DNA from: Solirubrobacterales bacterium
Lineage (GTDB): Bacteria > Actinomycetota > Thermoleophilia > Solirubrobacterales > 70-9
Direction: 5' to 3'
Assembly (NCBI GenBank): GCA_018883025.1
Contig: VEQW01000004.1
Location: forward strand, 1-38,949
Length of the DNA stretch: 38,949 nt
Made by a program: the position numbers and the translations under genes. This document shows, piece after piece, positions 1 to 7,247 of this stretch; within the stretch, counting starts at the first letter, position 1, and each line of letters starts with the position of its first letter. Under the pieces are notes generated by a model. The model was not told the DNA's origin and searched no databases. It saw only the letters and a program-made list of their open reading frames with translations.

Positions 1-305
1 ATTGGGACCCTGATCTGATAGGCGCCGAGGGGAAGTCCTTTCAGAACTGTCTTTCCCTGGCGCTGAACGGTCTTCCTCACCCTTCGCTGTCCTTTGGCCA
101 TTTCGCCAATCTGCCAGACCCGGATCCCAATACTCCGGTTCTTTGGAACGGCTCCGAGTCCCTTGGTCACGATCGTGAAAGAGCCGGTCTTCTTTGCGGC
201 GTAAGCAGACCCAACTCCGCCTGCTAGTAGTAGGACAAACAGAAGACCCCCCACGACGGCGGCTCTCGCCGTTATCGGGATTGGTTGGCGCTCCACGTTT
301 GCCAA
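1..305 (-). CDS. Secreted or membrane-anchored protein of unknown function (C-terminus missing)
   Basis: Partial gene running off the left edge; 101 codons are visible. The start is a TTG (bases 303-305 read on the minus strand), chosen because a strong Shine-Dalgarno AAGGAGG (314-320) sits 8 bases upstream. The product begins with a short basic segment, then a hydrophobic stretch at about residues 15-32 ending in an SAYA-AKK-like cleavage site, so it is either exported or anchored by a single N-terminal helix. The mature part is basic (Lys/Arg-rich) and contains KGLGAVPKN and GIRVWQIGEMAKG; I do not recognise a family. It diverges from the LuxR-type regulator at 512, which may control it. 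The missing C-terminus prevents a functional call. Confidence 0.6.
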   Translation of the reverse strand, partial: MANVERQPIPITARAAVVGGLLFVLLLAGGVGSAYAAKKTGSFTIVTKGLGAVPKNRSIGIRVWQIGEMAKGQRRVRKTVQRQGKTVLKGLPLGAYQIRVP

Positions 306-356
306 GTTGCTCGCCTCCTTGCTAGGACTACTACCGTCTAATGGATCAGGTAGAAA

Positions 357-362
357 AACATA
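357..362 (-). promoter_or_regulatory. Candidate extended -10 promoter element for the secreted protein
   Basis: Read on the minus strand, TATGTT is preceded by TGA, giving a TGnTATGTT extended -10. It lies about 50 bases upstream of the TTG start and would give a leader carrying the AAGGAGG ribosome site. The surroundings (340-400) are much more AT-rich than the rest of the window. Read by eye only. Confidence 0.4.
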
Positions 363-376
363 TCAGTGATGACAGT

Positions 377-428
377 GCAATTTCTGTAATTGATTGCTGA
401 GCTAGCCGGGGTCAGATCGGCGGACCCC
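377..428. promoter_or_regulatory. Two inverted repeats between divergent genes, candidate operators
   Basis: The first repeat is CAATT-N5-AATTG (378-392), nested in GCAAT...ATTGC (377-397). The second is GGGGTC-N9-GACCCC (408-428). Both lie between the secreted-protein gene and the LuxR-PAS gene. The first overlaps the expected -35 area of the minus-strand promoter, so it could be an operator. LuxR-type regulators bind dyad-symmetric sites as dimers, but there is no direct evidence that these are the sites. Confidence 0.3.
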
Positions 429-511
429 TGCTTGGTCTTCGATTAGGTCCTTGGCGCTTCCCCAAACTTGTCATCTCCCACCCGTAAGCTTGGGCTACCG
501 AATTTAGGTAG

Positions 512-1087
512 ATGTCCAGCCTTCCGACACCGGCACTCACCAACCGCGAGATCGATGTGATCTGGCTCTTGAGCGACGGGGCCACCAATGACCAGATTGC
601 GTTGGCCCTTGGCATCAGCCCTGAAACCGTTCAGCAGCACGTGAAGAGGATCAGGGACAAACTGGGGGCCCAGACACGGGCCCACGCGATAGCCCGTGCC
701 CTTCACGACGGCATCCTCGATGAGTCGGCCGGCCGACGGGACGTGTTCGTCCACCAGGCGATCCGCGACGAGGCCGGAGAGGTAGTCGATTCCAGACTCG
801 TCTACTTCACTCCAAATGCCGCCGAAGACCACCCGGACCTGAGAAAACACCAGGGGCAGCCGATGAGCTCCTGGTATCCGAACTACGCCGAGAGCGACAT
901 CTTTCGAAGCGTAGTCAGAGCGCTGCAGGGTGATGGGGAGACCTTCATCGATTCGGCGATCATCGAAGTTCCCTGGGCTCCGGGCTACAAGGCGATCGGG
1001 AGGGGTAAGCCGGTTGGCAACGACCGGGTCTTCCTGATCGCCGATGAATATCCGCAACCTGAAGGGTTCACCGAGCCGCCTCAGTAG
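512..1087 (+). CDS. LuxR-type DNA-binding protein with C-terminal PAS-like domain
   Basis: 191 residues. Residues 9-68 are a LuxR/NarL-type helix-turn-helix: LTNREIDVIWLLSDGATNDQ, then IALALGISPETVQQHVKRI and a KLGAQTRAHAIARAL tail, with the usual recognition helix. Residues about 76-175 resemble a PAS sensor fold, with AIRDEAGEVVDSRLVYFTP followed by a phrase like those in PAS domains preceding a GETF segment. The order is reversed relative to NarL-type regulators, where the HTH is C-terminal. No receiver domain is present, so this is probably a one-component sensor for a ligand or cofactor that cannot be named. ATG at 512 was used; the ribosome site (AGGTAG) is weak and close. It is a likely regulator of itself and of the divergent secreted protein. 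Confidence 0.75.
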   Translation: MSSLPTPALTNREIDVIWLLSDGATNDQIALALGISPETVQQHVKRIRDKLGAQTRAHAIARALHDGILDESAGRRDVFVHQAIRDEAGEVVDSRLVYFTPNAAEDHPDLRKHQGQPMSSWYPNYAESDIFRSVVRALQGDGETFIDSAIIEVPWAPGYKAIGRGKPVGNDRVFLIADEYPQPEGFTEPPQ

Positions 1088-1090
1088 TAG

Positions 1091-1163
1091 TGGAGCCAGC
1101 CGGGATCGAACCGGCGACCTCCTGCTTGCAAAGCAGGCGCTCTACCAACTGAGCTATGGCCCC
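1091..1163 (-). tRNA. tRNA-Ala (anticodon TGC)
   Basis: A 73-base cloverleaf on the minus strand: acceptor GGGGCCA/TGGCTCC with discriminator A, D-arm GCTC...GAGC, anticodon stem CCTGC/GCAGG around a loop containing TGC, and T-arm GCCGG-TTCGATC-CCGGC. The G3:U70 wobble pair in the acceptor stem is the classical alanine identity element. The CCA tail is not encoded. It ends 3 bases from the stop of the convergent LuxR-PAS gene. Confidence 0.97.
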
Positions 1164-1227
1164 AGGCGGCTCGCCGACGGGCGGCAGACCGGGGAGCGAT
1201 TCTAGGGGCAGAGGGGACCCGAGAGGC

Positions 1228-2136
1228 TCAGTCGCCGAAGTCGAAATCCTTCGGTTCGCCCTGCTCGAACCAGAGCTCATCGGAAGCAGGAGCTTCCTCC
1301 AGGAAGTCGGGCGTCTCCTCCAGGGGACTCGCGGCATCCGGGTCGTCGAGCGGAGGCTCATCGGCCGATCCTTCCCCGGCCGGTGGTTCCGGGGCCTCTT
1401 CGACCTGCTCTTCCACCTCGATTTCTTCCTCTACGACTTCCGCGGCAGGCCCCGGGGTCGGCTCGGCTCCGAGTCCTTCCGACATCCCCGCACCGGGATC
1501 ACCGAGTGCCTGGTCGAGTTCCTCGGAGAGCCGGCCCTCGCTGAGCAGGTCGAGCTCCTCTTCCTCGGCGATCGCTGCATCTACGTCGTAGTTCTCGGTC
1601 GGGTGGCCGGTCAGGTTGGCCCGCTCGGCCTCCAGCAGGTCGCTCGCGTCCGCCTCGTCACCCAGCTCGACAGGTTCGGGGGTCGGGGTCGGTGGAGCCT
1701 CGGGTTCCTCGGGCTCGGCAGCGGGTGGAGCTGGCTCGGGCGCTGCGGGCGCTTCCGGTTCCGGCGGGGGAGGTGCAGGCTCTTCGACCTCGACCGTCCC
1801 GGTCGCCTCCGCGAGGACTGCCTCGGCCTCCCCGGTATCGATCACCTGGGTCTCCTCGGCCTCTGCAACCTCGACCTCAGTGCCAGATTCCTCGCCTCCC
1901 GATTCGGGCTTCAGCACGGTGGTCGGTGGGGCATCCTCCGCCGCCGCCTCCTCGCCCGAGAACACCTTGTCGAGCTGGTCGCCCTCGCCGGCCGGGGCGG
2001 TGATCGAGGCACCTGGGACGTCGTCTTCGCCGGGACCGAAGGCCTCGGCCTCGGCCTTCTGGATCTCGTCCTCGCCGGCGCCCTGGCGCCGCTTGAGCTC
2101 TAGGTGCTCCTTGATCGCTTCGTCTAGCGTTCCCAA
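1228..2136 (-). CDS. Highly acidic Pro/Glu/Ala-rich protein with conserved-looking ends, function unknown
   Basis: 302 residues starting at TTG 2136, with a GGAG ribosome site 6 bases upstream. The N-terminus (residues 1-35) looks structured and amphipathic: MGTLDEAIKEHLELKRRQGA, then a helical segment. The middle (about 40-265) is low-complexity, dominated by Glu, Pro, Ala and Asp with runs such as EPAPPPPEPEAPAAPEPAPP, and is probably disordered. The last 25 residues turn aromatic and ordered again (ETPDFLEEAP...ELWFEQGEPKDFDFGD). There is no signal peptide and no membrane segment, so it is probably cytoplasmic. From memory, similar N- and C-terminal motifs occur in Thermoleophilia proteins of unknown function; I could not check this. 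It is a real gene rather than a composition artefact: the start has a ribosome site and the ends do not look like random GC-rich sequence. It sits between two tRNA-Ala genes. Confidence 0.7.
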   Translation of the reverse strand: MGTLDEAIKEHLELKRRQGAGEDEIQKAEAEAFGPGEDDVPGASITAPAGEGDQLDKVFSGEEAAAEDAPPTTVLKPESGGEESGTEVEVAEAEETQVIDTGEAEAVLAEATGTVEVEEPAPPPPEPEAPAAPEPAPPAAEPEEPEAPPTPTPEPVELGDEADASDLLEAERANLTGHPTENYDVDAAIAEEEELDLLSEGRLSEELDQALGDPGAGMSEGLGAEPTPGPAAEVVEEEIEVEEQVEEAPEPPAGEGSADEPPLDDPDAASPLEETPDFLEEAPASDELWFEQGEPKDFDFGD

Positions 2137-2276
2137 ACTTTTCTCCGGGTCCCGGGTCCGACAAAACCTTCTAGCCGGGTGCCCTCGACTCCTCCCCCAA
2201 CAGAGTAAGAGTTTTCCCGGTCCTCGTGGGGAGAGGGCCTCTCTGGTGGCAACCGAGGCCGTATCCTTCCCGGCGC

Positions 2277-2349
2277 GGGGCTATAGCTCAGTTGGTAGAG
2301 CGCCAGGATCGCACCCTGGAGGTCGCCGGTTCGACTCCGGCTAGCTCCA
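2277..2349 (+). tRNA. tRNA-Ala (anticodon CGC)
   Basis: 73 bases. Acceptor GGGGCTA/TAGCTCC with discriminator A and the G3:U70 alanine identity pair; D-arm GCTC...GAGC; anticodon stem CCAGG/CCTGG with loop ATCGCAC (anticodon CGC, reading GCG codons, which should be common in this GC-rich genome); T-arm GCCGG-TTCGACT-CCGGC. No encoded CCA. It converges on gluQ with only 3 bases between them. Confidence 0.96.
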
Positions 2350-2352
2350 TCC

Positions 2353-3270
2353 CTAGTCGCTCGCCCGCTTGCAGCCTTCGATCAAGGCCTCGCGGCTGAA
2401 TTCGCCGAGGAGGTCGGGGGCGAGGCAGTTCGTCCCTTCCGGGGCCAGTCCGAGCGAGTCCGCGAGCCGTCCGACCACCTCCCCGGCGGTACCGCCCTCG
2501 GCCACTACCTGTTCCAGGGTGACCGAGCCGTGGCGCTTGGCCAGTCGATCACCGTCTGGACCCCGCATCAGCGGTAGGTGGAGCCATTCCTCGGGTGGAG
2601 TGAGCCCCAGCGTCCGGTAGAGCCAGATCTGGCGGGCGGTCGAGTCGAGCAGGTCCTCACCGCGGACCACCTCGGTCACCCGTTGGGCAGCATCATCGAC
2701 CACCACGGCGAGGTTGTAGGCGTAGTCGCCATCGTTTCGTCGGACCACGAAGTCGTCGAGCACCACCTCGAGTTCACCGTGGATCACGTCCCTGAATGAC
2801 ACCCTGGCACCATCGGTCCGGACCCGGATGGCTGGGGGCCTGCCGGCCTGACGTCGCTCCTCACGCTCAGCATCGGTCAGGTCCCGACAGGTACCCGGAT
2901 AGGCGTCGACGGGGAGCCTGGGGTCGCGGTGGGGTGCCGAAGCGGCCTCGCGAACCTCTTTCCGACTACAGAAGCATTGATAGAGGAGGCCCTGGTCGGA
3001 GAGGCCGTCGAGCGCCTCTGAATAGAGGGAATCCCTCCCGGACTGGCGGACGGGCTCACCGTCCCAGTCGAGGCCGATCGCCCGGAGCTCCCCCTCCTGG
3101 ACGTCGATCCACTCCTCCTTGGCCCTGGTCGAGTCGAGGTCCTCGATCCGGAGCAGGAAGCTTCCCCCGGCCGAACGGGCCGATAGCCAGGCGACGAGCG
3201 CAGTCCTCAGGTTGCCGAGGTGGAGCTCCCCGGTGGGCGAGGGGGCGTAACGGCCGACCACCTCGGTCAT
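2353..3270 (-). CDS. gluQ: Glutamyl-Q tRNA(Asp) synthetase
   Basis: 305 residues, the size of GluQ-RS (a glutamyl-tRNA synthetase paralogue without the anticodon-binding half; full GluRS is about 470). It activates glutamate and attaches it to queuosine at position 34 of tRNA-Asp. Visible motifs: RYAPSPTGELHLGNLRTAL with the HIGH-like HLGN at 17-20; RIEDLD; zinc-site residues C99, C101, Y124 and C128; DYAYNLAVVVDD and VTEVVRGEDLL, very like E. coli GluQ-RS; and LAKRHG in place of KMSKS. Start is ATG 3270. It diverges from the sugar transporter (123-base gap). The alternative, a truncated GltX, is unlikely because the C-terminus is complete and GluQ-like. Confidence 0.9.
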   Translation of the reverse strand: MTEVVGRYAPSPTGELHLGNLRTALVAWLSARSAGGSFLLRIEDLDSTRAKEEWIDVQEGELRAIGLDWDGEPVRQSGRDSLYSEALDGLSDQGLLYQCFCSRKEVREAASAPHRDPRLPVDAYPGTCRDLTDAEREERRQAGRPPAIRVRTDGARVSFRDVIHGELEVVLDDFVVRRNDGDYAYNLAVVVDDAAQRVTEVVRGEDLLDSTARQIWLYRTLGLTPPEEWLHLPLMRGPDGDRLAKRHGSVTLEQVVAEGGTAGEVVGRLADSLGLAPEGTNCLAPDLLGEFSREALIEGCKRASD

Positions 3271-3393
3271 CGGTTTCGCCAGTCACGGCTCGATCCCGCT
3301 TGGATCATCCCCGGATGGTCTCAGGACCCTCGGGCGGGGAGGGCGGCGATTCCTGACGGCGACCCCTTCCTGTGGGAGGATGCCGCCAGGGAG

Positions 3394-4797
3394 ATGGAGG
3401 AGAGCACTGCTTCAGCCAGTCATGCGAAGCGGAACGTGTACGTCACGGCCGCGATCGCAGGTCTCGCCGGATTGCTGTTCGGCTACGACACCGGGATCAT
3501 CGCCGGGGCCCTGCTCACGATCGAGTCCGATTTCAGCCTCGGCAGCTTCGAGGCGGGGATGGTCGTAGGGGCGGTCCCGGTAGGGGCCGTCTTCGGGGCC
3601 TGGTTCGCCAGCAGCCGGGCCGACAAGCTCGGCCGTCGGAAGCTCATCCTGGTCTCGGCTGCGGTCTTCATCATCGGGGCGCTCGGCTCGGCGGTTGCCG
3701 GCGGGGTTGGCCTTCTGGTCATCGCCAGGGTCGTGATCGGCCTGGCGATCGGGGTCGCCTCGGCGATCACCCCCGTCTACATAAGCGAGGTTGCCCCGCC
3801 CGACATCCGAGGCGGTCTGGTCACCTTCTTCCAGCTGGCGGTGACGATCGGGATCCTGGTCGCCTACCTGGTCGGCCTCGCCTTCACCGACGTCAACGAG
3901 GGCTGGCGCTGGATGCTCGGCCTGGGAGCCGTCCCGGCGCTGGTCATGGCTCTCGGGGTCCTCCGACTCCCGGAGAGCCCCCGCTGGCTCGTCATGCAGG
4001 GAGACACCGAGGGAGCCAGGGAAGCGCTCTCGACGATCCGGACCGGGGGTGGCGAGGCGATCAATGCCGAGGTGACCGAGATCCAGGGAGGCCTCGACAC
4101 CGAAGAGTCCGGCAGCTGGCGGGACCTGCTCCAGCCGGTGGTCAAGGCAGCGCTCGTGGTCGGGATCGGCCTGGCGATCCTCCAGCAGATAACCGGGATC
4201 AACACCGTCATCTACTACGCGCCGACGATCATCCAGCAGGCCGGGATCAACTCGGACTCCTCGGCGATCCTGGCCTCGTTGGGCGTCGGGGTTATCAACG
4301 TGCTGATGACCGTCGTCGCCCTCCGCCTGCTGGATCGGGCCGGCCGCAGGACGCTCCTGTTCATCGGGGTCTCGGGAATGAGCTTTTCGCTCTTCCTGCT
4401 CGGGGCAGCGTTCCTCGGTTCGACCGGGACGGTCACCTCGGTGATCGCAATCCTGAGCTTGATGCTGTTCGTCTCCTCGTTCGCGATCTCGCTGGGACCG
4501 ATCTTCTGGCTGCTGAACGCCGAGATCTACCCGCTGAACGTCCGGGGCAAGGCGGCATCGGCCGGGACGATGACCAACTGGTTCTTCAACTTCCTGGTCT
4601 CGCTCACCTTCCTGCCGCTGATCGACCTCCTGACCCAGAGCGGGGCGTTCTGGTTCTACGGCCTGATCGGCCTGGTGACGCTCTGGTTCTGCTGGCGGTT
4701 CGTCCCCGAGACCAAGGGCCGCTCCCTCGAACAGATCACGGCGGTGTTCCAGCGCCGGGTCGACGACCGGGACCGGAAGGCTGCCGGATCGCCGTAG
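3394..4797 (+). CDS. Sugar porter of the major facilitator superfamily (sugar:H+ symporter)
   Basis: 467 residues from ATG 3394. An upstream in-frame GTG at 3220 was rejected because it would overlap gluQ and add a non-membrane extension. Twelve hydrophobic segments are expected. Sugar-porter signatures in order: LLFGYDTGIIAGALL in TM1, DKLGRRKLIL in the TM2-3 loop, PESPRWL at the end of the first half, QQITGINTVIYYAPTIIQQA in TM7 (sugar-binding), DRAGRRTLL in the TM8-9 loop and PETKGRSLEQI at the C-terminus. The family imports hexoses, pentoses or polyols using the proton gradient; the substrate cannot be read from sequence. The two GNAT genes follow after 9 bases and may be co-transcribed. 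Confidence 0.92.
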   Translation: MEESTASASHAKRNVYVTAAIAGLAGLLFGYDTGIIAGALLTIESDFSLGSFEAGMVVGAVPVGAVFGAWFASSRADKLGRRKLILVSAAVFIIGALGSAVAGGVGLLVIARVVIGLAIGVASAITPVYISEVAPPDIRGGLVTFFQLAVTIGILVAYLVGLAFTDVNEGWRWMLGLGAVPALVMALGVLRLPESPRWLVMQGDTEGAREALSTIRTGGGEAINAEVTEIQGGLDTEESGSWRDLLQPVVKAALVVGIGLAILQQITGINTVIYYAPTIIQQAGINSDSSAILASLGVGVINVLMTVVALRLLDRAGRRTLLFIGVSGMSFSLFLLGAAFLGSTGTVTSVIAILSLMLFVSSFAISLGPIFWLLNAEIYPLNVRGKAASAGTMTNWFFNFLVSLTFLPLIDLLTQSGAFWFYGLIGLVTLWFCWRFVPETKGRSLEQITAVFQRRVDDRDRKAAGSP

Positions 4798-4806
4798 GAT
4801 CGTCGG

Positions 4807-5361
4807 GTGTCCGGCGAACCCCAACCAGAAGAGGCACCGGTCTCGATTCGCCCGTTCGAGCCGGGTGATGCCCCGGCGGTCCATCGCTGGTTCAACAACC
4901 CCGAGGCGGTCAAGACCCTGATGGAGGTCCGGGATTCCTTCTCCGAGGAGGACGCCCGGGGATGGACCGAGCGGGCGATGGACGATTCGGGCGAGGACCG
5001 GAAGTACGCGATTCAGGTCCCGGACCGGGAGGAGCCGGTCGGGTTCACCGCCCTCTACGGGCTGTTCCGCCAGACCGCCCCGGAGTTGGGGGCCCTGATC
5101 GGGGACGAAGTCAGGGGGAGGCGAGTCGGGCGATGGGCCGAGCGGCTGACGGTCGAGAGGGCCTTCAACGAGTTCGGGGCACATCGGGTCTACGGCCGGA
5201 TCCCGGCCTTCAACGAGGCCGCGAAGAAGGCGGTCCGATCCCAGGGGTGGCGCCACGAGGGGACGATGGTCGGCCACATCGCAAGGGACGGCGAGCTGAT
5301 CGACCTCGAGGTCTGGGGGGTCTCGCCCGAGCAGTTCTTCGAGGCGATCGCCCAGTGGTGA
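4807..5361 (+). CDS. GNAT-family N-acetyltransferase (RimJ/RimL-like)
   Basis: 184 residues from GTG 4807, 9 bases after the transporter stop. The N-terminal SIRPFEPGDAPAVHRWFNNP is the usual first strand and helix of RimJ/RimL-like GNAT enzymes. The acetyl-CoA pyrophosphate loop is visible as GDEVRGRRVGRWA, and HRVYGRIPAFNEAAKKAV followed by QGWRHEGTM is the typical C-terminal half (the residue run after Asn binding CoA). It transfers an acetyl group from acetyl-CoA to an amine on a protein, peptide, sugar or small molecule; the acceptor is unknown. Its stop overlaps the start of the next acyltransferase by 4 bases, so the two are probably made together and may act on related substrates. Confidence 0.85.
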   Translation: MSGEPQPEEAPVSIRPFEPGDAPAVHRWFNNPEAVKTLMEVRDSFSEEDARGWTERAMDDSGEDRKYAIQVPDREEPVGFTALYGLFRQTAPELGALIGDEVRGRRVGRWAERLTVERAFNEFGAHRVYGRIPAFNEAAKKAVRSQGWRHEGTMVGHIARDGELIDLEVWGVSPEQFFEAIAQW

Positions 5362-6299
5362 ACCGGGCGACGGTCACCGAGGACGGCGGCAGGGCCTCCT
5401 CGGGGATCGATTTCTTCCGCTGCCCCGCCTTCCTCGAGGCCGAAGGCGTCACCCACACGATCGAGATCGGCGAGGGCAACGGGCGGATCACCGGGCCGCT
5501 GGTCGCCCGGGAGATCCCCGGTGGTGGCCTGGACGCCAGCTCGCCCTACGGCTACCCCGGTTTCTCGCTGGCCGACGTACCGGAGGGCCTGCCGCTGGAC
5601 GTCGAGGCGATCGATTTTTCGGGGACTGGCCTCGTCTCGATCTTCATACGGCACTGCCTCGACCCCGAAGGTGAGCCACCACTCAGCGGGGCGACGCCCA
5701 GGAACATCTGCCTGATCGCCGACCCGGCCCTCCCGCCGAAGAGCCGGATGTCCGACCGCCAGCAGGTTAGGAAGAACGAGAAGAAGGGCTACTCGGTCCG
5801 GATCGTCCCGGGCGAGGAAGTCGCTCCGGGGGAGGTGGATGGCTTCACCCGGGTCTACACCGAGACGATGGAGCGAACCGGGGCTTCGGAGCGCTACTTC
5901 TTCGATGCCGATTACTTCCGCGGGCTGCTCGGCTCGGGAATGGCCTGGCTTGCGTTGGCCGAGGACGGCGACGGGGCGATCGCCGCCGGGTCATTGGTGG
6001 TCAACTCGGACGGCCTGCTCCACTACTACCTCTCGGGAACCGGCGATTCGCACCTTTCCGACTCACCGATGAAGAGCGTGCTGAGCGCACTGGTCGAGTT
6101 CTCGACCGATCGGGAGACCGCGCTCAACCTGGGCGGCGGGATCACCCCCGGCGACCGGCTGGAGGAGTTCAAGCGCGGCTTCGGGAACCGGGAGGTCCAG
6201 TGGTACACGCAGGAGATCATCTGCGATCCCGACGCCTACCGCGAGCTCTCCGAGGGCAAGGAGCCCGGGGACTACTTCCCGGCCTATCGGGCGCCGTAG
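5358..6299 (+). CDS. FemAB/BioF2-like acyltransferase (GNAT superfamily)
   Basis: 313 residues from GTG 5358, overlapping the previous stop as GTGA; earlier in-frame starts lie wholly inside the upstream gene. Visible segments: a proline-rich N-terminal half with SPYGYPGF, then RKNEKKGYSVRIVPGEE and TRVYTETMERTGASERYFF, typical of the FemAB-like second GNAT domain, then GDGAIAAGSLVV, LLHYYLSGTGD, ALNLGGGI and EEFKRGFG. FemABX enzymes transfer amino acids from aminoacyl-tRNA to peptidoglycan precursors; BioF2-like relatives act on sugars in polysaccharide loci. With an exopolysaccharide cluster 1 kb away, acylation of an envelope sugar is as likely as peptide bridging. The acceptor is unknown. 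Confidence 0.75.
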   Translation: MNRATVTEDGGRASSGIDFFRCPAFLEAEGVTHTIEIGEGNGRITGPLVAREIPGGGLDASSPYGYPGFSLADVPEGLPLDVEAIDFSGTGLVSIFIRHCLDPEGEPPLSGATPRNICLIADPALPPKSRMSDRQQVRKNEKKGYSVRIVPGEEVAPGEVDGFTRVYTETMERTGASERYFFDADYFRGLLGSGMAWLALAEDGDGAIAAGSLVVNSDGLLHYYLSGTGDSHLSDSPMKSVLSALVEFSTDRETALNLGGGITPGDRLEEFKRGFGNREVQWYTQEIICDPDAYRELSEGKEPGDYFPAYRAP

Positions 6300-6307
6300 G
6301 GCGCCTG
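6288..6307. terminator. GC-rich hairpin between convergent genes
   Basis: GGCGCC-GTAG-GGCGCC extends outward by a G:T and a C:G pair to an 8-bp stem with a 4-base loop. It spans the stop codon of the FemAB-like gene and the 10 bases before the metF stop. There is no T-run, so if it ends transcription it is the U-less type reported in actinobacteria. It could serve both convergent units. Confidence 0.4.
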
Positions 6308-6309
6308 CC

Positions 6310-7221
6310 TCAGGAGCCGACCTGCTCGGACTGGCCCTTGCCACCCCGCCAGGGTTGGGCCGCCCGCAGCGCACCGAGCACGGCCCGGGTGGCCGGGGCA
6401 CGGTTCAGCGCGTAGAAGTGGATACCGGGAGCCCCACCGGCCAGCAGCTCGGCGGTCTGCTGGGCGGCATAGGCGACGCCCAGGTCGAACTCGGCACCGG
6501 GGTCGCCCTCGGCCGAGAGCATCGCCGACTCGAGTCCGACCGGGATCGATGACTGGCAGAGCTCGCAGATCCGCTTGGTGTGGGCGAAGCCGGTCACCGG
6601 GATCACTCCGGGGATGATCGGTACCTCGATCCCGGCAGCCCTCGCGGCGTCGACGAAGTCGAAGTAGACCCGGTTGTCGAAGAAGAGCTGGGTGACCAGG
6701 AACTCGGCTCCCGAGTCCACCTTGGTCTTCAGGTAAGCGAGGTCGGTCGCCAGGTCGGGGGCTTCGGGATGGACCTCGGGGAAGCAGGCACCACCGATCG
6801 CGAAGTCATAGTTCGAGGAGATGAAGGCGGCGAGCTCGGCGGCACTGCCGAAGCCCCCTTCCGGGCGGACGAAGTCCTCCTGGTCCCTCGGTGGGTCGCC
6901 CCTCAGGGCGAAGATGTTCTCGATCCCGATCGCCTGGAGCCGGTCGAGGGTGGCACCGAGGCCTTCGGCGTCCTCGCCGACGCAGCTCAGGTGGGCCATC
7001 ACCTCGAGGCCGACCTCGTCCTTCAGCTGCTCGGTGATCGCGACCGTTCCCTCCCGGGTCGAGCCGCCGGCCCCGTAGGTGACCGAGACGAAGTCGAGGT
7101 CGAGCCCGGCAAGGTCACGGGCCGTGGCTAGGAGGTTCTCGCGTCCCTCGTCGGTCTTCGGGGGGAAGAACTCGACCGAGAAGACCGGCCTCCCATTGCC
7201 GATCATGTCCGGAATCCGCAT
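6310..7221 (-). CDS. metF: 5,10-methylenetetrahydrofolate reductase
   Basis: 303 residues, the normal MetF length. It reduces methylene-THF to methyl-THF with FAD and NADH, supplying methyl groups for methionine synthesis. The TIM-barrel motifs are all present: VFSVEFFPPKTDEG with the conserved catalytic Glu, DFVSVTYGAGGS, VMAHLSCVG, IENIFALRGDPP, FAIGGACFPEVHPEA, FLVTQLFFDN and VPIIPGVIPVT. Start is ATG 7221, with the possible -10 element TACCCT ending 6 bases before it. It lies 26 bases downstream of the phosphoglycosyl transferase gene, so it may be read both from its own promoter and as the tail of the polysaccharide operon. Confidence 0.95.
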   Translation of the reverse strand: MRIPDMIGNGRPVFSVEFFPPKTDEGRENLLATARDLAGLDLDFVSVTYGAGGSTREGTVAITEQLKDEVGLEVMAHLSCVGEDAEGLGATLDRLQAIGIENIFALRGDPPRDQEDFVRPEGGFGSAAELAAFISSNYDFAIGGACFPEVHPEAPDLATDLAYLKTKVDSGAEFLVTQLFFDNRVYFDFVDAARAAGIEVPIIPGVIPVTGFAHTKRICELCQSSIPVGLESAMLSAEGDPGAEFDLGVAYAAQQTAELLAGGAPGIHFYALNRAPATRAVLGALRAAQPWRGGKGQSEQVGS

Positions 7222-7227
7222 CGAACA

Positions 7228-7233
7228 AGGGTA
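7228..7233 (-). promoter_or_regulatory. Candidate -10 element of metF (leaderless)
   Basis: TACCCT (TAnnnT pattern), read on the minus strand, ends 6 bases before the metF ATG. Transcription would start at or one base before the A of the start codon. No ribosome binding site is visible before this ATG, which agrees with a leaderless message. Confidence 0.4.
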
Positions 7234-7247
7234 GAGCAGGTCCGGAA

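Noticed and set aside
1-511. Horizontally acquired segment
   Set aside because: Base composition is lower in GC than the rest, but much of it is promoter DNA and the gene is incomplete; there are no mobile-element or attachment features.
1156-2103. Open frame opposite the acidic protein
   Set aside because: The minus-strand gene has a ribosome site, a plausible start and ordered ends; the plus-strand product is Gly/Arg/Leu-rich and begins inside a tRNA.
1091-2349. Integration site at the tRNA-Ala genes
   Set aside because: tRNA genes are common targets, but I found no duplicated tRNA end, integrase or phage gene. The similarity of the two tRNAs is explained by shared amino-acid identity.
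3412-5277. 621-codon open frame opposite the sugar transporter
   Set aside because: Spans two real genes on the other strand; Arg/Asp/Pro-rich composition is typical of a shadow.
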